64,000 nucleotides of DNA, taken from positions 53,824,593 to 53,888,592 of the forward strand of contig NC_044282.2 in NCBI RefSeq assembly GCF_004027225.2. The letters run 5' to 3'. The stretch's first letter is position 1. Every line of letters starts with the position of its first letter. Made by a program: the position numbers and the translations under genes. A model generated the notes under the pieces. That model worked only from the letters and a program-made list of their open reading frames with translations. It was not told the origin of the DNA and searched no databases. Below are positions 1 to 12,516 of the stretch, piece after piece. Source of the stretch: Strigops habroptila (taxonomy: Eukaryota > Chordata > Aves > Psittaciformes > Psittacidae).

Positions 1-1612
1 TGAGGTACAATTTCAACTCAGCTCATGAAGGTGGAAGCCTTGTGAGATGAACTGCTCTTAAGAGAACCATTAGTACCACAGGACTGGCCCACCCCTCAGT
101 GAAAACTTAAGTCAGATTTCCAATTGAATTCCAAGTATATATAGAGTTTTTCAATATATATTAAAACTCTAAATGAAAAGAAATTTATCAGGACTGGTCT
201 GTCTCCACACCTGTGATTTCAAAGGCATCTCCATGACTATTCTTATTCTAAGGCAAATAATGTGGTAAATAAATGTTAAGTTTAATGTGGCACTGGTAAA
301 GACATTAGTCTCCATCTGGAAAAAGAACTGAAAAAAGATACCATGAAGATAGTTTGGCACTTAAAATGCAAAATAGGCAGGATTTACTAGCTTAAGAGAA
401 AAATCTAGAAAGTCTAGATAACCTCAAACCCATTAAGCTCTGAAGTTTTATGCAACTTCAAAATCTGTATCAGGGCATTACGTACATTTTGATCCTGAAA
501 TTTCCTGGTCTGCCAATGTCAAATCCAAGGACAAAGACAGATCAGAACAGAGTCCTGAATGAGTCTCAGAAATTCATAGCTAATGTGACAGAAACATATT
601 AATTGGTATTCAAGGAAAATTTAAAACTGGAACAAAAATCCTACTAAAGCTGTTTTTCTTCTATTTAGAGAAAATACGCCCAATCTGTTAAATCTCTTAG
701 CAAGTTTCTGATTGTAAAGAAGTTATTTTCGTACTTGTGTTTGATTTTCAGTTTTACTAATGTCTTACTTGCTCCCAAATATGTATTTGACTTTTTCCTT
801 TCTTTTTCTTTGGGGGGGGAGGTGGGGGGAGACCTGGGGAGGAGTCCCAAAAATGCCAAGACTCAAAGAACCTGGTACCTAGTTCGGCTGTCAGTCTAGC
901 TATTTTGTGAGAATTCACAGCAGCTTTTCTCTGATGGAAGCTGACACTGCAACTGAAGGCGTGACTGCAGTGAAGAGTGGTTTAAGCAAGTACCAAACAC
1001 ATTATTTGAAGACTGTGGATGTCAGAGCAGGATAGCAAGTAAAGCATATGCCTAAAGTCCCCACTACGATTGCACAATCCATGGCGAAGTCTGCGCAATC
1101 GCCTCTTTCCTGCTGTTAACCCATAGTAGCCAGTTCAAAGCTACTATGTTTATAAACTTGGCTATATTCAATACATATTTACATTCTGTTTTTTATTTTG
1201 CTGTATATGCACTGCCAGTGTATATAGTTCTTGAATAATTTCGTATTTTGTCAATTACTTATATTTTGCACTTGCTTGACTATTCTTGCTACAAAAGACC
1301 TTTTAGAGGTATTGCACATTGTGTAATTCTTTGTGAGGGTGGGGGGAGAGAATGATAAGAATTATGCAAAGCAAACACTTTTAGGGCTTAGATCAACAGA
1401 TAATGCTCAATTTCAGACCACACTGACCTGTTCAGCTGAAAGATCACCCTGACACAGAACACATGAAAGAAAATGAATCACTTCCATGAACCGCTATGAC
1501 CATTTGACTGAATGTGACCCTCAAACTCCTTCTACCTTTTCCAGTCCCTTGCATTATCCCATGTAACAAAGAAAATTGCAGTAACAATTTGACAGTTAAG
1601 CTTCAAATCAAT
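1..1612. other. AT-rich intergenic DNA, no gene seen
   Basis: No coding pattern, RNA gene or recognisable repeat was found here. The few open frames are short (about 64 codons or fewer) and low in complexity. A G-rich purine run lies near 811-841. Confidence 0.5.
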
Positions 1613-1642
1613 TTTGTTTGGAACCATTCTATGATTCTATGA
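1613..1642 (+). mobile_element. Very short CR1 3' tail fragment
   Basis: The segment contains GGAACCATTCTATGATTCTATGA-like sequence, the terminal tail of an avian CR1 LINE in + orientation. Only about 30 bases are recognisable, so it may be an extreme 5' truncation or the remnant of an eroded copy. Confidence 0.45.
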
Positions 1643-1785
1643 AAATTGAAATTGCTTGCTTTCTTCTAACGGAGGTAAGGGTGTGCTCTCTGCAGATGAA
1701 GACTGAGTAATTTCAACTTTTAATAACCCTTCTTTTACATTAGGAAAGTGACAATGTAGTTTTTCCAATGAAATATTCAGAAAAG

Positions 1786-3286
1786 TCATAGAATCATAGA
1801 ATCATAGGATAGCTGGGGTTGGAAAGGGCCTTAAGATCATCTAGTTCCAAACCCCCTGCCATGGGCAGGGACACTTCACACTAAACCATGTCGCTCGAGG
1901 CTCTGTTAACCTGGCCTTGAACACTGCCAGGGATGGAGCATTCACAACCTCCCTGGGCAACCCATTCCAGTACTTCACCACCCTCACTCTAAAGAACTTC
2001 TTCCTTATATCTAATCTAAACTTCCCCTGTCTAAGTTTAAACTCATTGCCCCTTGTACTACCATTACAGTCCCTAATGAAGAGTCCTTCCCCAGCATCCT
2101 TATAGGGCCCCTTCAGATACTGGAAGGCTGCTATGAGGTCTCCACACAGCCTTCTCTTCTCCAGGCTGAACAGCCACAACTCTCTCAGCCTGTCTTCATA
2201 CGGGAGGTGCTCCAGCCCTCTTATCATCCTCGTGGCCCTCCTCTGGACTCGCTCCAACAGCTCCATGTCCTTTTCGTGTTGAGGACACCAGAACTGTACA
2301 CAATACTCCAAGTGAAGTCTCACAAGAGCAGAGTAGAGGGGCAGGATCACCTCCTTTGACCTGCTGGTCACGCTTCTTTTGATGCAGCCCAGGATACAGT
2401 TGGCTTTCTGGGCTGCAAGCGCACACTGAAGCTGGCTCATGTTAAACTTCTCATCAACCAACACCCCCAAGTCCTTCTCTGCAGGGCTGCTCTGAATCTC
2501 TTCTCTGCCCAACCTGTAGCAGTGCCTGGGATTGTCCCAACCCAGGTGTAGGACCTTGCACTTGGCTTGGTTAAACTTCACAAGGTTGGCATCGGCCCAC
2601 CTCACAAGCGTGTCAAGGTCCCTCTGGATGGCACCCCTTCCCTCCAGCGTATCAACCGAACCACACAGCTTGGTGTCATCGGCAAACTTGCTGAGGGCGC
2701 ACTCAATTCCATTGTCCCTGTCACTGACAAAGATGTTGAACAGGACCGGTCCCAACACCGATCCCTGAGGGACACCACTCGTTACAGTTTTCCAACTGGA
2801 CATCGAGCCGTTTACCACAACTCTTTGCATGCGGCCATCCAGCCAGTTCTTTATCCACCGAGTGGTCCATCCATCAAATTGATGTCTCTTCAATTTAGAG
2901 ACAAGGATGTCGTGCAGGACTGTGTCAAATGCTTTGCACAAGTCCAGGTAGATGGCGTCAACTGCTCTGCCCCGTCCATCAGTTCCATCATAGAAGACCA
3001 CCAAATTGGTCAGGCAGGGTTTCCCCTTACTGAAGCCATGTTGGCTGTCACCAATCACCTCGTTGTTTTTCATGTGCCTTAGCATGCTTTCCAGGAGAAT
3101 CTGCTCCCAGATTTTGCCAGGCACAGAGGTGAGACTGACTGGTCTGTGTTTCCCCGGGTCTTCCACCTTCCCCTTCTTGAAAATGGGGGTTATATTACCC
3201 TTCTTCCAGTCATCGGGAACTTCACCTGACTGCCATGGTTTCTCAAATATGATGGACAGTGGTTTAGCAGCTTCATTCGCCAGCTC
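1786..3286 (-). mobile_element. CR1 LINE retrotransposon, 5'-truncated (copy A)
   Basis: This is a minus-strand CR1. Its 3' end is at 1786, where tandem octamers complementary to ATTCTATG begin, followed by the short 3' untranslated region and then the C-terminal two thirds of ORF2. Similarity to the copies at 31.5 and 38.1 kb stops at about 3286, inside the region before reverse-transcriptase motif A, so the copy is 5'-truncated. It differs more from the other two copies than they differ from each other, which suggests a slightly older or different lineage. CR1 moves by target-primed reverse transcription, and 5' truncation is usual for the family. Confidence 0.95.
1841..3286 (-). pseudogene. 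CR1 ORF2 fragment: reverse transcriptase (copy A)
   Basis: One open frame runs through the reverse-transcriptase domain. Visible motifs, in coding order, are [24 protein letters not shown] (motif A with its aspartate), [11 protein letters not shown] (motif B) and KFADDTKL (motif C with both catalytic aspartates). The thumb and C-terminal region follow. The endonuclease domain and the ORF2 start are absent, so this is a fragment and not a functional gene. The frame continues upstream into non-CR1 DNA as far as 3367, which is fortuitous. Near 2975-2990 it carries deletions of 1 and 8 bases relative to the other copies; together they restore the frame but change a few residues. At the C-terminus a frame change replaces the usual ending with about 20 other residues (see findings). 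Confidence 0.85.
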
Positions 3287-4278
3287 TGTGTACCCTTTCA
3301 GTGGGAAGGAAGTCAGGTTCTTAGAAATCAGCACATAGAGGCTACATCTGTGCCCCAGGTGTGCCAAACAGGACCTGGGATTGTTCTCTGTCCTTCACTC
3401 AACTGGCATAATCCAGTTGCACCCTCATCATTAAAATTCCATACTCTCCAAACAAGGTCACTGCATCCAAACCTACTGTAAAATAGTCCCTGACCCAAGC
3501 CAAGTTTATAATCATGCACAGGAAGTTTTTTTGTTGGCTCATGATAAAACCATGACAAAGAACACTCTCTACATAAGAATTGTCCTCCTTTTGCTCAAAT
3601 CTCACATAAATCTGTCACTAAAAAAAATTTCTAGACTTTTCCAGATTCAATGGTAGATCTGTCACTGACTTCCATAAGGGTAAATTTTCCTCTTTATTTT
3701 GAAAATAACATACGTGCAAATTTCATAAAATATTTAAATTGAGCCTTGAGATAACTTCTTAATATTAAACAAGGTAGAACTAATGAAGTATTTCTTCTGT
3801 TTGGTTGTATCTTGGTTTTAATTGGCAAAGTTTTATCCACAGATGATGGAGCTTGATGCAGGAATTAACAGATAACGTTTTAGGAAGATTGTCACGGGGA
3901 ACTGTGACCTTCATATTACAGATCTACTAAGAACTGAACAACCTGCTTCACAAATGATAACATTTGATTAAACTCAAACTAGAGAAATAGTTTTATTTTA
4001 ACTTAGTTAAATCATTTATTCACCTTTTAAACTACAAGAACTGTCTGAAGCATAAACTTCAGTTTCACAGTAGCATTCTTTGGGAAGTAAGATATTAAGC
4101 AAGAATTCAGGACTATTGTATTTACATATGAACAAGATTCTCATTAAGTACAAAACATTTGTAATTTGTGTTCTTAAAGTTATCAGGACTGTATTTACTA
4201 TAGACAAGAAAAAAAAATCTCTATAAAGATAGTTTGTATGTGAGGTTTTTTTACTGATCTCATCTCTGTATGTTGCAG

Positions 4279-4375
4279 GTACAGCAGTAGCAATCTTAGC
4301 AGGTCATCATCCTTTATTACTCAAGAGTGTACTGGTTATCTTAAACACTGGTACCACCACATTAAGTATTTCAAG
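4279..4375 (+). other. Exon-like segment with good splice signals (candidate only)
   Basis: A pyrimidine-rich tract ending TGTATGTTGCAG precedes a 97-base segment that ends CAAG before GTAAGA. Two of the three frames are open throughout. At 32 codons this is weak evidence of coding. It could be an upstream untranslated exon of TDRD15, part of a lncRNA, or chance. I do not recognise the peptide in either frame. Confidence 0.15.
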
Positions 4376-7300
4376 GTAAGATCACCCACTACGTAAAACA
4401 TGAGTACCAGCACTTTGGTGATATGTATGTTCAGCAGTATGTGGAAATTAGAGAGTTAATTTAATTTTGTGCATACATGGATTGTACATGAGCTGTGCAT
4501 AACTGCCCCTTGGAAATTCACTCATTCTGAAGATGACTGGCTGTCTCAGTATTTGGAATTTATTCTTAACATACACGTGAAACACTTTGTTAACAACATC
4601 CAGTAATGCCTTATGACTTCTTAGTTTAGAACATAGTTTCTTATTGTATAAAGAAATCTGCATAGGAAAAAAAACAATTTATATGGAAATCCATAGGGTA
4701 ATATTTGGAACCATGTTTATTCAGCCTTTTTAGCCACTGGTTTAGATGTTGCTGTTTTGAAACTGAGGTATGATGCACTGTTAAACCTCATAGCACATCT
4801 GCGTAGGGTGTAAGGGGACTAGGTTTTGCACTAAGGCAGTTGAGCTGGTACTAAAAAGCTACTATATGTGCAAGGCCTGAATGTTTTACATGGCTTAGAC
4901 TGCAAGTAAAAGTAAAGATTACGAAACAGAAATCTCGAACTGCCCAGAAAGACCATTTTACATGACAGAGAAGGGAAAACTTAAGAGTAGACTGAGTGCT
5001 GGGAAAAGAGCTTAGCACAAAGTCTGGATTGAGAGGTGCAACTTACATAATTTTCTGAATGTGGCCAAGCTCTGTGTCAAGCAGGAGTGAATTTCAAATG
5101 AAAAAACATGGTACTGAGAACATTTTATCTTTCAGTTGTGGTACTGTCATCTTTGGAGTCTTGATCCTACAATCAAATTCACAGATGAAAAATTCAAAGA
5201 AACACTGAGGATGCATGGCACATGGATGCAGTTGTGCAAGTCTGACAGTCCAAGCAGATCCTTTAAGTGAAAACTACACATGTATCATTTTTGCTTTAGC
5301 GGACTTGAGAATCACAACCAATCTGCAGCACAAACAATGACAAGCCAAATAAAAACTGTTTTTTACTTTCTTCACAGTATTAGTAACACATGTAATACTT
5401 TTCTTGTTGCTTAAATATATGGAGTGAAATCCTTGCCCCAGCGAATTCAATGGGAGTTTTGCCATTGCCTTCCTTAAGGACAAAATTTTCTTCCAGTGCT
5501 AGTGTGATTTTCAGCCTGTCTTTGCCCCTTTAATACATGTGATGACAAAATCCTGTACTTCAATTCCAAGGATGGATCAGGACCCCACAGCAATTAAAAT
5601 TGCTGTAGTATATCATACTTTTCCAGTATATTGTCTGAAGGAACACAGCACAGAAATATTTTTGCTTTATGCTGTATAAATAGCTAAAATTTACAAGAAA
5701 AGTAGTTTTAAGATATTTTAACTTCAAATCTATTTTTAAACTCATCTCTGAATGGATGAAATCATATATGCAGGTATCTCAGTACACTGCAATCTTTCTT
5801 TACCTATCTGAAGGTAGGATTTAGTCATTCATTAAAAACAGAACTAATGCTAAAGGCCACACACATCCACATGAACATCTGAGAGCACTAGTACGAAAGA
5901 ATAGGTTGTGCAGAAAGTATGAAAAGGAAGCTTATGTTGTAATGAACATTGCTATTGTTTGTGCTATGATTTCAAATTTAATACAAATGGCCAAAGACAA
6001 ATACCAGAAAAGAGTTTTAGAGAACTCCTTCTGTTTGTAAACAGAGACAAAATGTAAAATATTTAACAAGATGGATATAATGATTAACACTCAAATCCAA
6101 CATTGTAAGGCTTTTAAGAAAAAGCAAACAAACATTGGACTAGCTTAAACCACAGACATCAGCTTCAAAAAGATGCTGAGCACTGCTACAGTGGGAAATA
6201 GAGATGTTCAACATTCCTAAATAAAAAGGCCTTTTACAGATTATAAACCTGAAATATGAGATGAAGAAACTTAAGGAACTAAAGTATTTTTCCTTTCTGG
6301 CACATGTTTTTACATTTAAATGAAAATTGTGCATAGAGATTCCAGGTAAGACTACGTTCCTTAAACATCATGCATCCAGTGGAAACATGCATAGACAGTG
6401 TCTGGGAAAAAAAAAAAAAAGCATCCTCTTTTTTGAGACTGTGGGAAGTTTCACTTTTACTTGAATGTGTAAAAATTCATAAACAGGTTTGCTAAGATTT
6501 TAAGTGAGTATGAATAAAGACCACAAAAGTGCTCTCAGATCTGTATAATCCAAAATGTGTACCTCTATAGACACTCATGGTGGTCATTAAACTCTGCAAG
6601 AGGCTGTGGCTCTTTCTTCACATACTGCTTGTATGGCTGGGCTATAACTTAGTTAATCGATTTGGAGGATAGAAATGACTAATGTGAAGAACCTATGAGA
6701 ACATTCAGTTTGTCTCGTCAGAGACAACTAGACGATTTAACAGGTCTTTTTCCAGCTCTTAGTTCCTGTGATTTCATGACTCACAATTCAGTGAGCTCAC
6801 CCACCATCAGTACATGCAATAGTTTGTTCCACCACTCATCAGAAATATTATTCACTATTTCTAACGACAGAATTGTCACTGCATATGCAACTTCCTTTTT
6901 CCCCTCAGAATAAATGGATCTCAGAATTAAAAAAAAAACAAACTATGAAACAAAACAAAAAACCTTTTTGATCTATACATCTTTAAAAATATTTGCTATG
7001 CAAAATGGAACTATTTGAAACCAAAGAATTTAAACTATTAAAATTCTATTCTCCTTTTCCTGTATGGTCATTCAACCTCTCCACTAGCCCTACTCTTCCA
7101 CCGCCACGCTGAAGAACTGGGAATTTACCCAGCGTGCCCAAGTCTAGCTTATCTCTGTGTGCTTTTACATTAGTTTACATTTAGTGCAGAACAGGAGGTG
7201 AATCTCTTTACCATTCCCACTTACCCTGCTTTGATCAGCACTGCAGACCTATTCCACAGTGAACAAACAAATTCTTTGGAACGAAGAAAATGCTGACTCA

Positions 7301-8395
7301 AAAATGCTTTTCAACTGTTAGTGGACATCCAGTCCACATGACTACAGTAGAGCTAGTCTTAAATAATCCTCCATCCCTTAAAACCTGTTGGATACCAATC
7401 ACCAGCACCAATCATTTAACTTTACAGATCTACTCTGTGCCACAGGAATTGCTAACGCAGATGGACCCTGACACTCTCTCATCCCACACATTAGATGCAG
7501 ATACTTAGGGTAAGACTGCGGTGCAGGCTCTTCTTATGCACGGCTCTGCATTATGTGCCTAACTGATGTTGAAGATGACATAGTTGGCATGACCCTACCA
7601 CACAGCACCATACAAATTGCACAGCAGAGAAACCCAACCTCACCACTAAAACCAGGTCTGCATCTGTATGTGCACAGATGTACTGGTTTGGTGTAGTGTG
7701 TATGGCAAAAATAATCTATTTTGGGAGGCCCCTATTAACAGAAATTCTACCTTCTGCTTTGTCTCCCTGTTTAACAAGTCTCAATTCATTCTTTCACCTG
7801 TAAAATGAGCACATCTTCCAAAATAATGGGCACCTCTCTCTCTGATCCGACACTTATTGCCACTGGAACATGCAATGTGAATTTTAAGAAGCAACAAAAA
7901 CTACTGTCTACTGCTGAAAGTATTTTGGAAAAGCTGTTTCACCCTCTGCTTCTGTATATGTAAGTTGTTGATTTAGTGACTAATTTCATATAAGTGATGA
8001 TATTAACATAATTTAAAAAATTACAGTGGTGGTAAGATTGACATGTGATCTAGTAAAACATTTGAAATTTTGTCTGCGTATTGAGTAAATAGATACTGTA
8101 AATTGAAAATATTTCAAGAGTTAGTTCAGGTTACATGAAAACACTTAAAGTGGTTTCAGATTGTGCGATAAATGTGATGACCCTGCTAGTGAAACTCTAC
8201 AGCACAAATCCCCCCCTACCTCATTGCAGGTCAGACTGAATTAATTGCTTCTATGCTCCTCCCTTCTACTGAAGTAACACTAGAGAATTTTTCAAGCATC
8301 GAGCTGATGTTGTGGTTGTTCCTGACACCTAGTGGCTATCTCTCAAGTTAACAGAAACACAAACTAAGGACACACTGGGAACAGACTTTCAAAGA

Positions 8396-8427
8396 CAAAA
8401 TAGGAAAAAGGGCAAAATAGGAAAAAG
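8396..8427. repeat. Two-copy 17-bp tandem repeat
   Basis: CAAAATAGGAAAAAG occurs at 8396-8410 and again at 8413-8427, a period of 17 bases. It is probably a slippage product. Confidence 0.6.
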
Positions 8428-11400
8428 TTTTGAGATAACTATTTTGAGTCCTGTTATTTTTCAAGTTTCTTCAAAAAGCAGAAAACCTTTTGGATTGACT
8501 TCAGGGGAAGAGAAAGAAAAACAGGAGTTATAGAGATCTTGAAGTGAAAGGTTCTGAAGAGACATAGATTTATTTTTTTTTCCCAAGAAAAACTAATAGA
8601 ACAATGTGATTATTTTTATAGCCCGTATTTGAAATGTAAATATCATTGTTTAAACAATAAATATGGGCTTAACTAAGCTGGGAAAAAAATCTCATCTATT
8701 GTGAGATTTATCTTAGGTGGAGGTGCTTTCACTCTTCATTTTGTGATCTTTTAAATGTCCCATATTTCTGCTGTTGTCACTCACTTCTACCTCTGTGTTA
8801 CAGACATTTTCTCTTTCAAAGCTATTTATTTAAAAGACAAACACAAATACTATTACAAGGAAATGTTGCAGTCTCTTTTAGAAACGCAATTTAATTACAT
8901 GCAATAAAAAAATGTTTCTGGCAATCAAAAACCACTTATGTATTTTCAGGTTTGCACAAGACTCAAACTGGAGAGGGAGGGAACTAAGCCAGGGAGTGTA
9001 AGTTCCTCTGTCCATACACTTTAGCATGTCATGACCTAATCAAACCCCATAGGAGAAAATTTCAAAGTACTTTGCTATGACAGACTGTCCTCCCTAAAAA
9101 GTAAAAAGAGTAACAGTTATCTATTTAAGTAACACCTTTATGATACTAATATTCAGAAATTATCTCAACAACATAAAGGACAGATCCCAGAACAGCCATG
9201 TGGATTGAAAGTCAGAGATGCTTTGTTTAATTCTCCTTCTCTCCCCATGGAATCAAAGCAGTTATGATTTCTACATCATTCTTCATCAGAGTCAGGTGCT
9301 TCAGAATGGGATTCATTCCAGTAAGGGTACAGTGCATAGAACTAGCATCATGAGCATTCAGATATTTAGTCACCCTAGAAGGAAACACTAAGGAGAAGAT
9401 TAAGCCTTAAACCCTCCACTGGGGAAAGAATCCCATCCTCTTGCAATCTCTATTTCTTGCCTTCCTTGGAAGGAGGTGGTTACCTAATCCTCCCCTCACT
9501 CTCCCCAAGGAATTCAGTGAGACTTACTTTTATTTTAAAACTCAAACAGAAGAGAAGATGCTGTTAACTCCTCTTCTCTCTCTAAATGGTATCCTACTGA
9601 TTGCATGTTTCTGTTTTTCTTTTACACTCCTCAAATCCAAACAAATATATATTTAGCACCTGCCAATAATATTTAAGAAGACTGTAGACTACTGTTGGTG
9701 TTTAGACAGGGAAATGAATGTCAATGCTATTAAAAGCCATCCACTCAGTATCCCCTTCAGTTTTTACAACAACTGATAGCTTTGTCTTATGTTCCCTCCC
9801 CTCAAAATCAATTTTCAGAAGTGTTGATAGTTAGCTAGAACTGTGGAATAAGTTGTTTGTTACCTGGCTTCAGCACAGGAGCTCACTTGCACAGTGCTAC
9901 ATTCCACTTCCTGGCAGACAGCTGGCAGTAGAGCTTCATTTATGATACTCTCTTAAATGGTGGTATAATACTTTTACTTTGTACTTACTACTCTTGAATC
10001 TATAAGGAAAACTAGCATCCATTCCTCCACAAGAAATTTCACGCGGAAGTGCACTGAAAGTAGTCAAACTCAGAAACAGACCATAATCTGTTACAGAATA
10101 AAAACAGTTATGAGCAGCCACTTCCTCTCATGAGCACAGAAGAGGTTTTTTTGTGAAATGGTTAGGTTTTTATTAACTGTTTTTAAGGAATATACAGGAG
10201 TCATAGCAAAATTTTCCTCATGAGAAATCATTCCTCAGTGATGAGAAATGATTCCTCAAGTACAAAGACCTATTTTGGAAAATATAAAGAAGTACCACCA
10301 TCTTCAGTAGTTTGTTATAGACAAAGCACAACTTGAGACTCACTTTAGAAGTTTTGTCTTAGTTGAGATTCATTAAGAGAGTAAAGCCTTACACATCAAA
10401 ATTCTTTTTCAATTGTATTTTATTTATATGGAATATAAATAAACTTATTGGAGTTTGTTGACCTTCCATACTGGATAAACCAGCAAAAAATATTTAACGT
10501 CTTCCTCGCAATAACAACAAGGAACGAACACATAGCTTTTAGTGGGAGTACCAGCAACACGACATTTGTAGAGACCAATAAAGTGGAAAAGATGAAAACC
10601 CAGATTTGGTTGTGCTATTTACACAGTAAACAAAGCTGGGAAAAGCCCTTGAGATTCAGTACTAATCAATGTGGAATGTGTAGTTTCACTAATATTTCAA
10701 AACATTCACAATTCAAATGTAAACACTGAATAGGTTTTGCAAGTTTGCTGAAGTACACTATAGAGATGTTGTGAGACATTGCAACACTGCTATTTCTACT
10801 TTTACCTACTATGTACACTTACAATGGCCTATAGCGACTCTTCAGGTCTCAAATGTTATTGGAGGAGCTTACTTCTGAGATCTGGCAGTACTGTATGCAT
10901 ACTTTACATTTTCCAGTGTAGATATGAAGTCAGGGTGGGGAATAATTAAAAATCATACCACTCTTGAGTAAACAAAATATCAACCAAACCCCCCCCACTG
11001 TGTCACAAGAGACATATTCCTGCACTGGCTGAAGTGATGTGAACTGCAAAGAAACTCTGTAGCAAAGGCATAACCAGCAAAAAAGCTCTTCTTTCCTTCC
11101 AAAAAAGGGCAAGAAAGCTCCAGCACCCAATCGGCCCTGACAGGTTGCCTGGTTACACCTTCTGGTTTTCCTTCTTCTTCCTTCCCTTCCCCTTGCATCC
11201 ATCCCATAGCAGCACAACTTCAAAGAAGAGGGATACACTGCATTCCACTATGCATAACCACCCATGGCTAAGGCACGCTGCAGGGAAGTGGTACACGTTT
11301 TTTTAAATTCACTCATGCTGCAAGAATCTGACTGCTTTAACCGTAAGATTATTATATTACAGCTGCCATCACCACTGTAATTTGAGTAGGACAAAATGTA

Positions 11401-12248
11401 AGTCTTGCTGCCTTTAAAAAAAGCCAGTGGTAGCACTCTGCTTTCAGGAGTGATGCCTGAATTACAGGGAAAACATAGCCATACCCCACACCCCTTTGTA
11501 ATATTTAGTACTCATAAGCTCAAGACTGCTTCTTATCTAGTACCTGAGTCTTCTGAGCTGCAATTCTGAGGCATCACTCCTTCTTTATGCTGCAGAGGAT
11601 GCCAAGACACCTACCCTGGGTTCTAGATTTCAGTCTGAGGTTTTAATCTTGCAAGAACATAAACGATTTGGCCTTATCTTTCCCCTCTACAAATATGGTA
11701 CTACTTCAGTTCATTATGAAGTAACTCTGCCTAATTAGACTAACAATTTCTATGTGAAATCTGATCATCTAATACCAAGTAAAACCACATGGATAAATTG
11801 TCAAGAGCTTCAAAACACCTTAGAGAAGGGAAAATACCAGTATTACAAGCTTTTCACCCATCTATTACTATGGCAAATATACTAGTATTTATCTTTTGCA
11901 CCCTCTTAAGATGTACTTAAGATGTACTCCTCCCAGCCCTGATAACGAGAAAGAGTAAAAGCCCTCAAATCCCATTCAGGAGATTCAGTGATCTTCTACA
12001 AAGCCTAAGAGACCACCTCATAAATAACAGGCAGCTGCAAGGTGCAAACATACAGGAAAAAAAACGAAACCCAAACAAACAAGCATTCAAAACAAACAAA
12101 CCTCCCACAACGCCGGCACCACAACACGACACCGGCACCGGCACCACAACGCCCAAGGACCGGCTCCCCCCACTCGGGACACCGGCGGCAGCCCCACCCG
12201 CTTCGACCCCCCGCCCGCCCTCAGCACAAGCTGGTCGCGGCACCCCTG

Positions 12249-12254
12249 CCGTTG
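12249..12254 (-). promoter_or_regulatory. MYB-type site (candidate A-MYB)
   Basis: CCGTTG on the + strand reads CAACGG on the minus strand, matching the MYB consensus YAAC(G/T)G. A-MYB (MYBL1) is known to drive piRNA clusters and piRNA-pathway genes in mouse and chicken testis, so its presence in a TDRD15 promoter fits. A 6-base motif is easily met by chance. Confidence 0.35.
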
Positions 12255-12260
12255 GGCCGT

Positions 12261-12302
12261 GCTGATTGGCCGGGCGCTGCCGCCGCGTTCCCACCAATCA
12301 GC
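12261..12302. promoter_or_regulatory. Inverted pair of CCAAT boxes (NF-Y type)
   Basis: GCTGATTGG at 12261-12269 and CCAATCAGC at 12294-12302 are a perfect 9-bp inverted repeat separated by 24 bases. Each arm is a strong NF-Y site including the favoured flanks (CCAATCAG). It lies 7-50 bases downstream of the MYB-type motif. Confidence 0.6.
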
Positions 12303-12386
12303 CTTAAGCCGCATCCTCCAGACGAGCCTCCGGCGGCGCTGCGGCGCGTGTGCTGTGCTGAGCAGCGTGTGGGAGCCGGTCATAAC

Positions 12387-12399
12387 GCCGCCATCTTGG
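12387..12399 (-). promoter_or_regulatory. YY1-type site
   Basis: GCCGCCATCTTGG is the reverse complement of the extended YY1 consensus (AAGATGGCGGC). Such sites cluster close to transcription starts in CpG-island promoters, which places the start near here. Confidence 0.5.
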
Positions 12400-12516
12400 C
12401 AGCTTCGGGTGCGTGGTGGCGCCGCGGGTGGCTCGGGTCGCTCGGCTTCGGGGTAGTGTAGAATGATCGTGCTTTAGCGATTCTGGCTCTCTTGCGTCGC
12501 TTTCGCGCTTGCGAGG
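12400..12516 (+). other. TDRD15: Predicted TDRD15 5' UTR exon 1 (5' edge uncertain)
   Basis: The exon is inferred from the CpG island and a splice donor (GCGAGG before GTAAGG) ending the exon at 12516. The left boundary is arbitrary because no start site can be read. It carries no part of the Tudor frame, so it would be wholly untranslated. RNA-seq or CAGE data would settle its limits. Confidence 0.4.

Larger units (their letters stand above)
3287..12107. other. Intergenic DNA upstream of TDRD15
   Basis: About 8.8 kb of AT-rich DNA without a recognisable gene. Open frames are short and match no family that I recognise. One exon-like segment (4279-4375) and a 17-bp tandem repeat (8396-8427) are listed separately. 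Conserved non-coding elements could be present but cannot be judged from one sequence. Confidence 0.5.

Noticed and set aside
10220..10258. Small direct and inverted repeat (AATCATT and AATGATT arms)
   Set aside because: The arms are only seven bases and lie within a short local duplication. Nothing suggests a regulatory or RNA structure.
12042..12461. A 139-codon frame and its neighbours across the CpG island
   Set aside because: GC-rich DNA lacks stop codons, so open frames are expected. The peptides are low in complexity (Pro, Arg, Ala, His) and no domain is visible.
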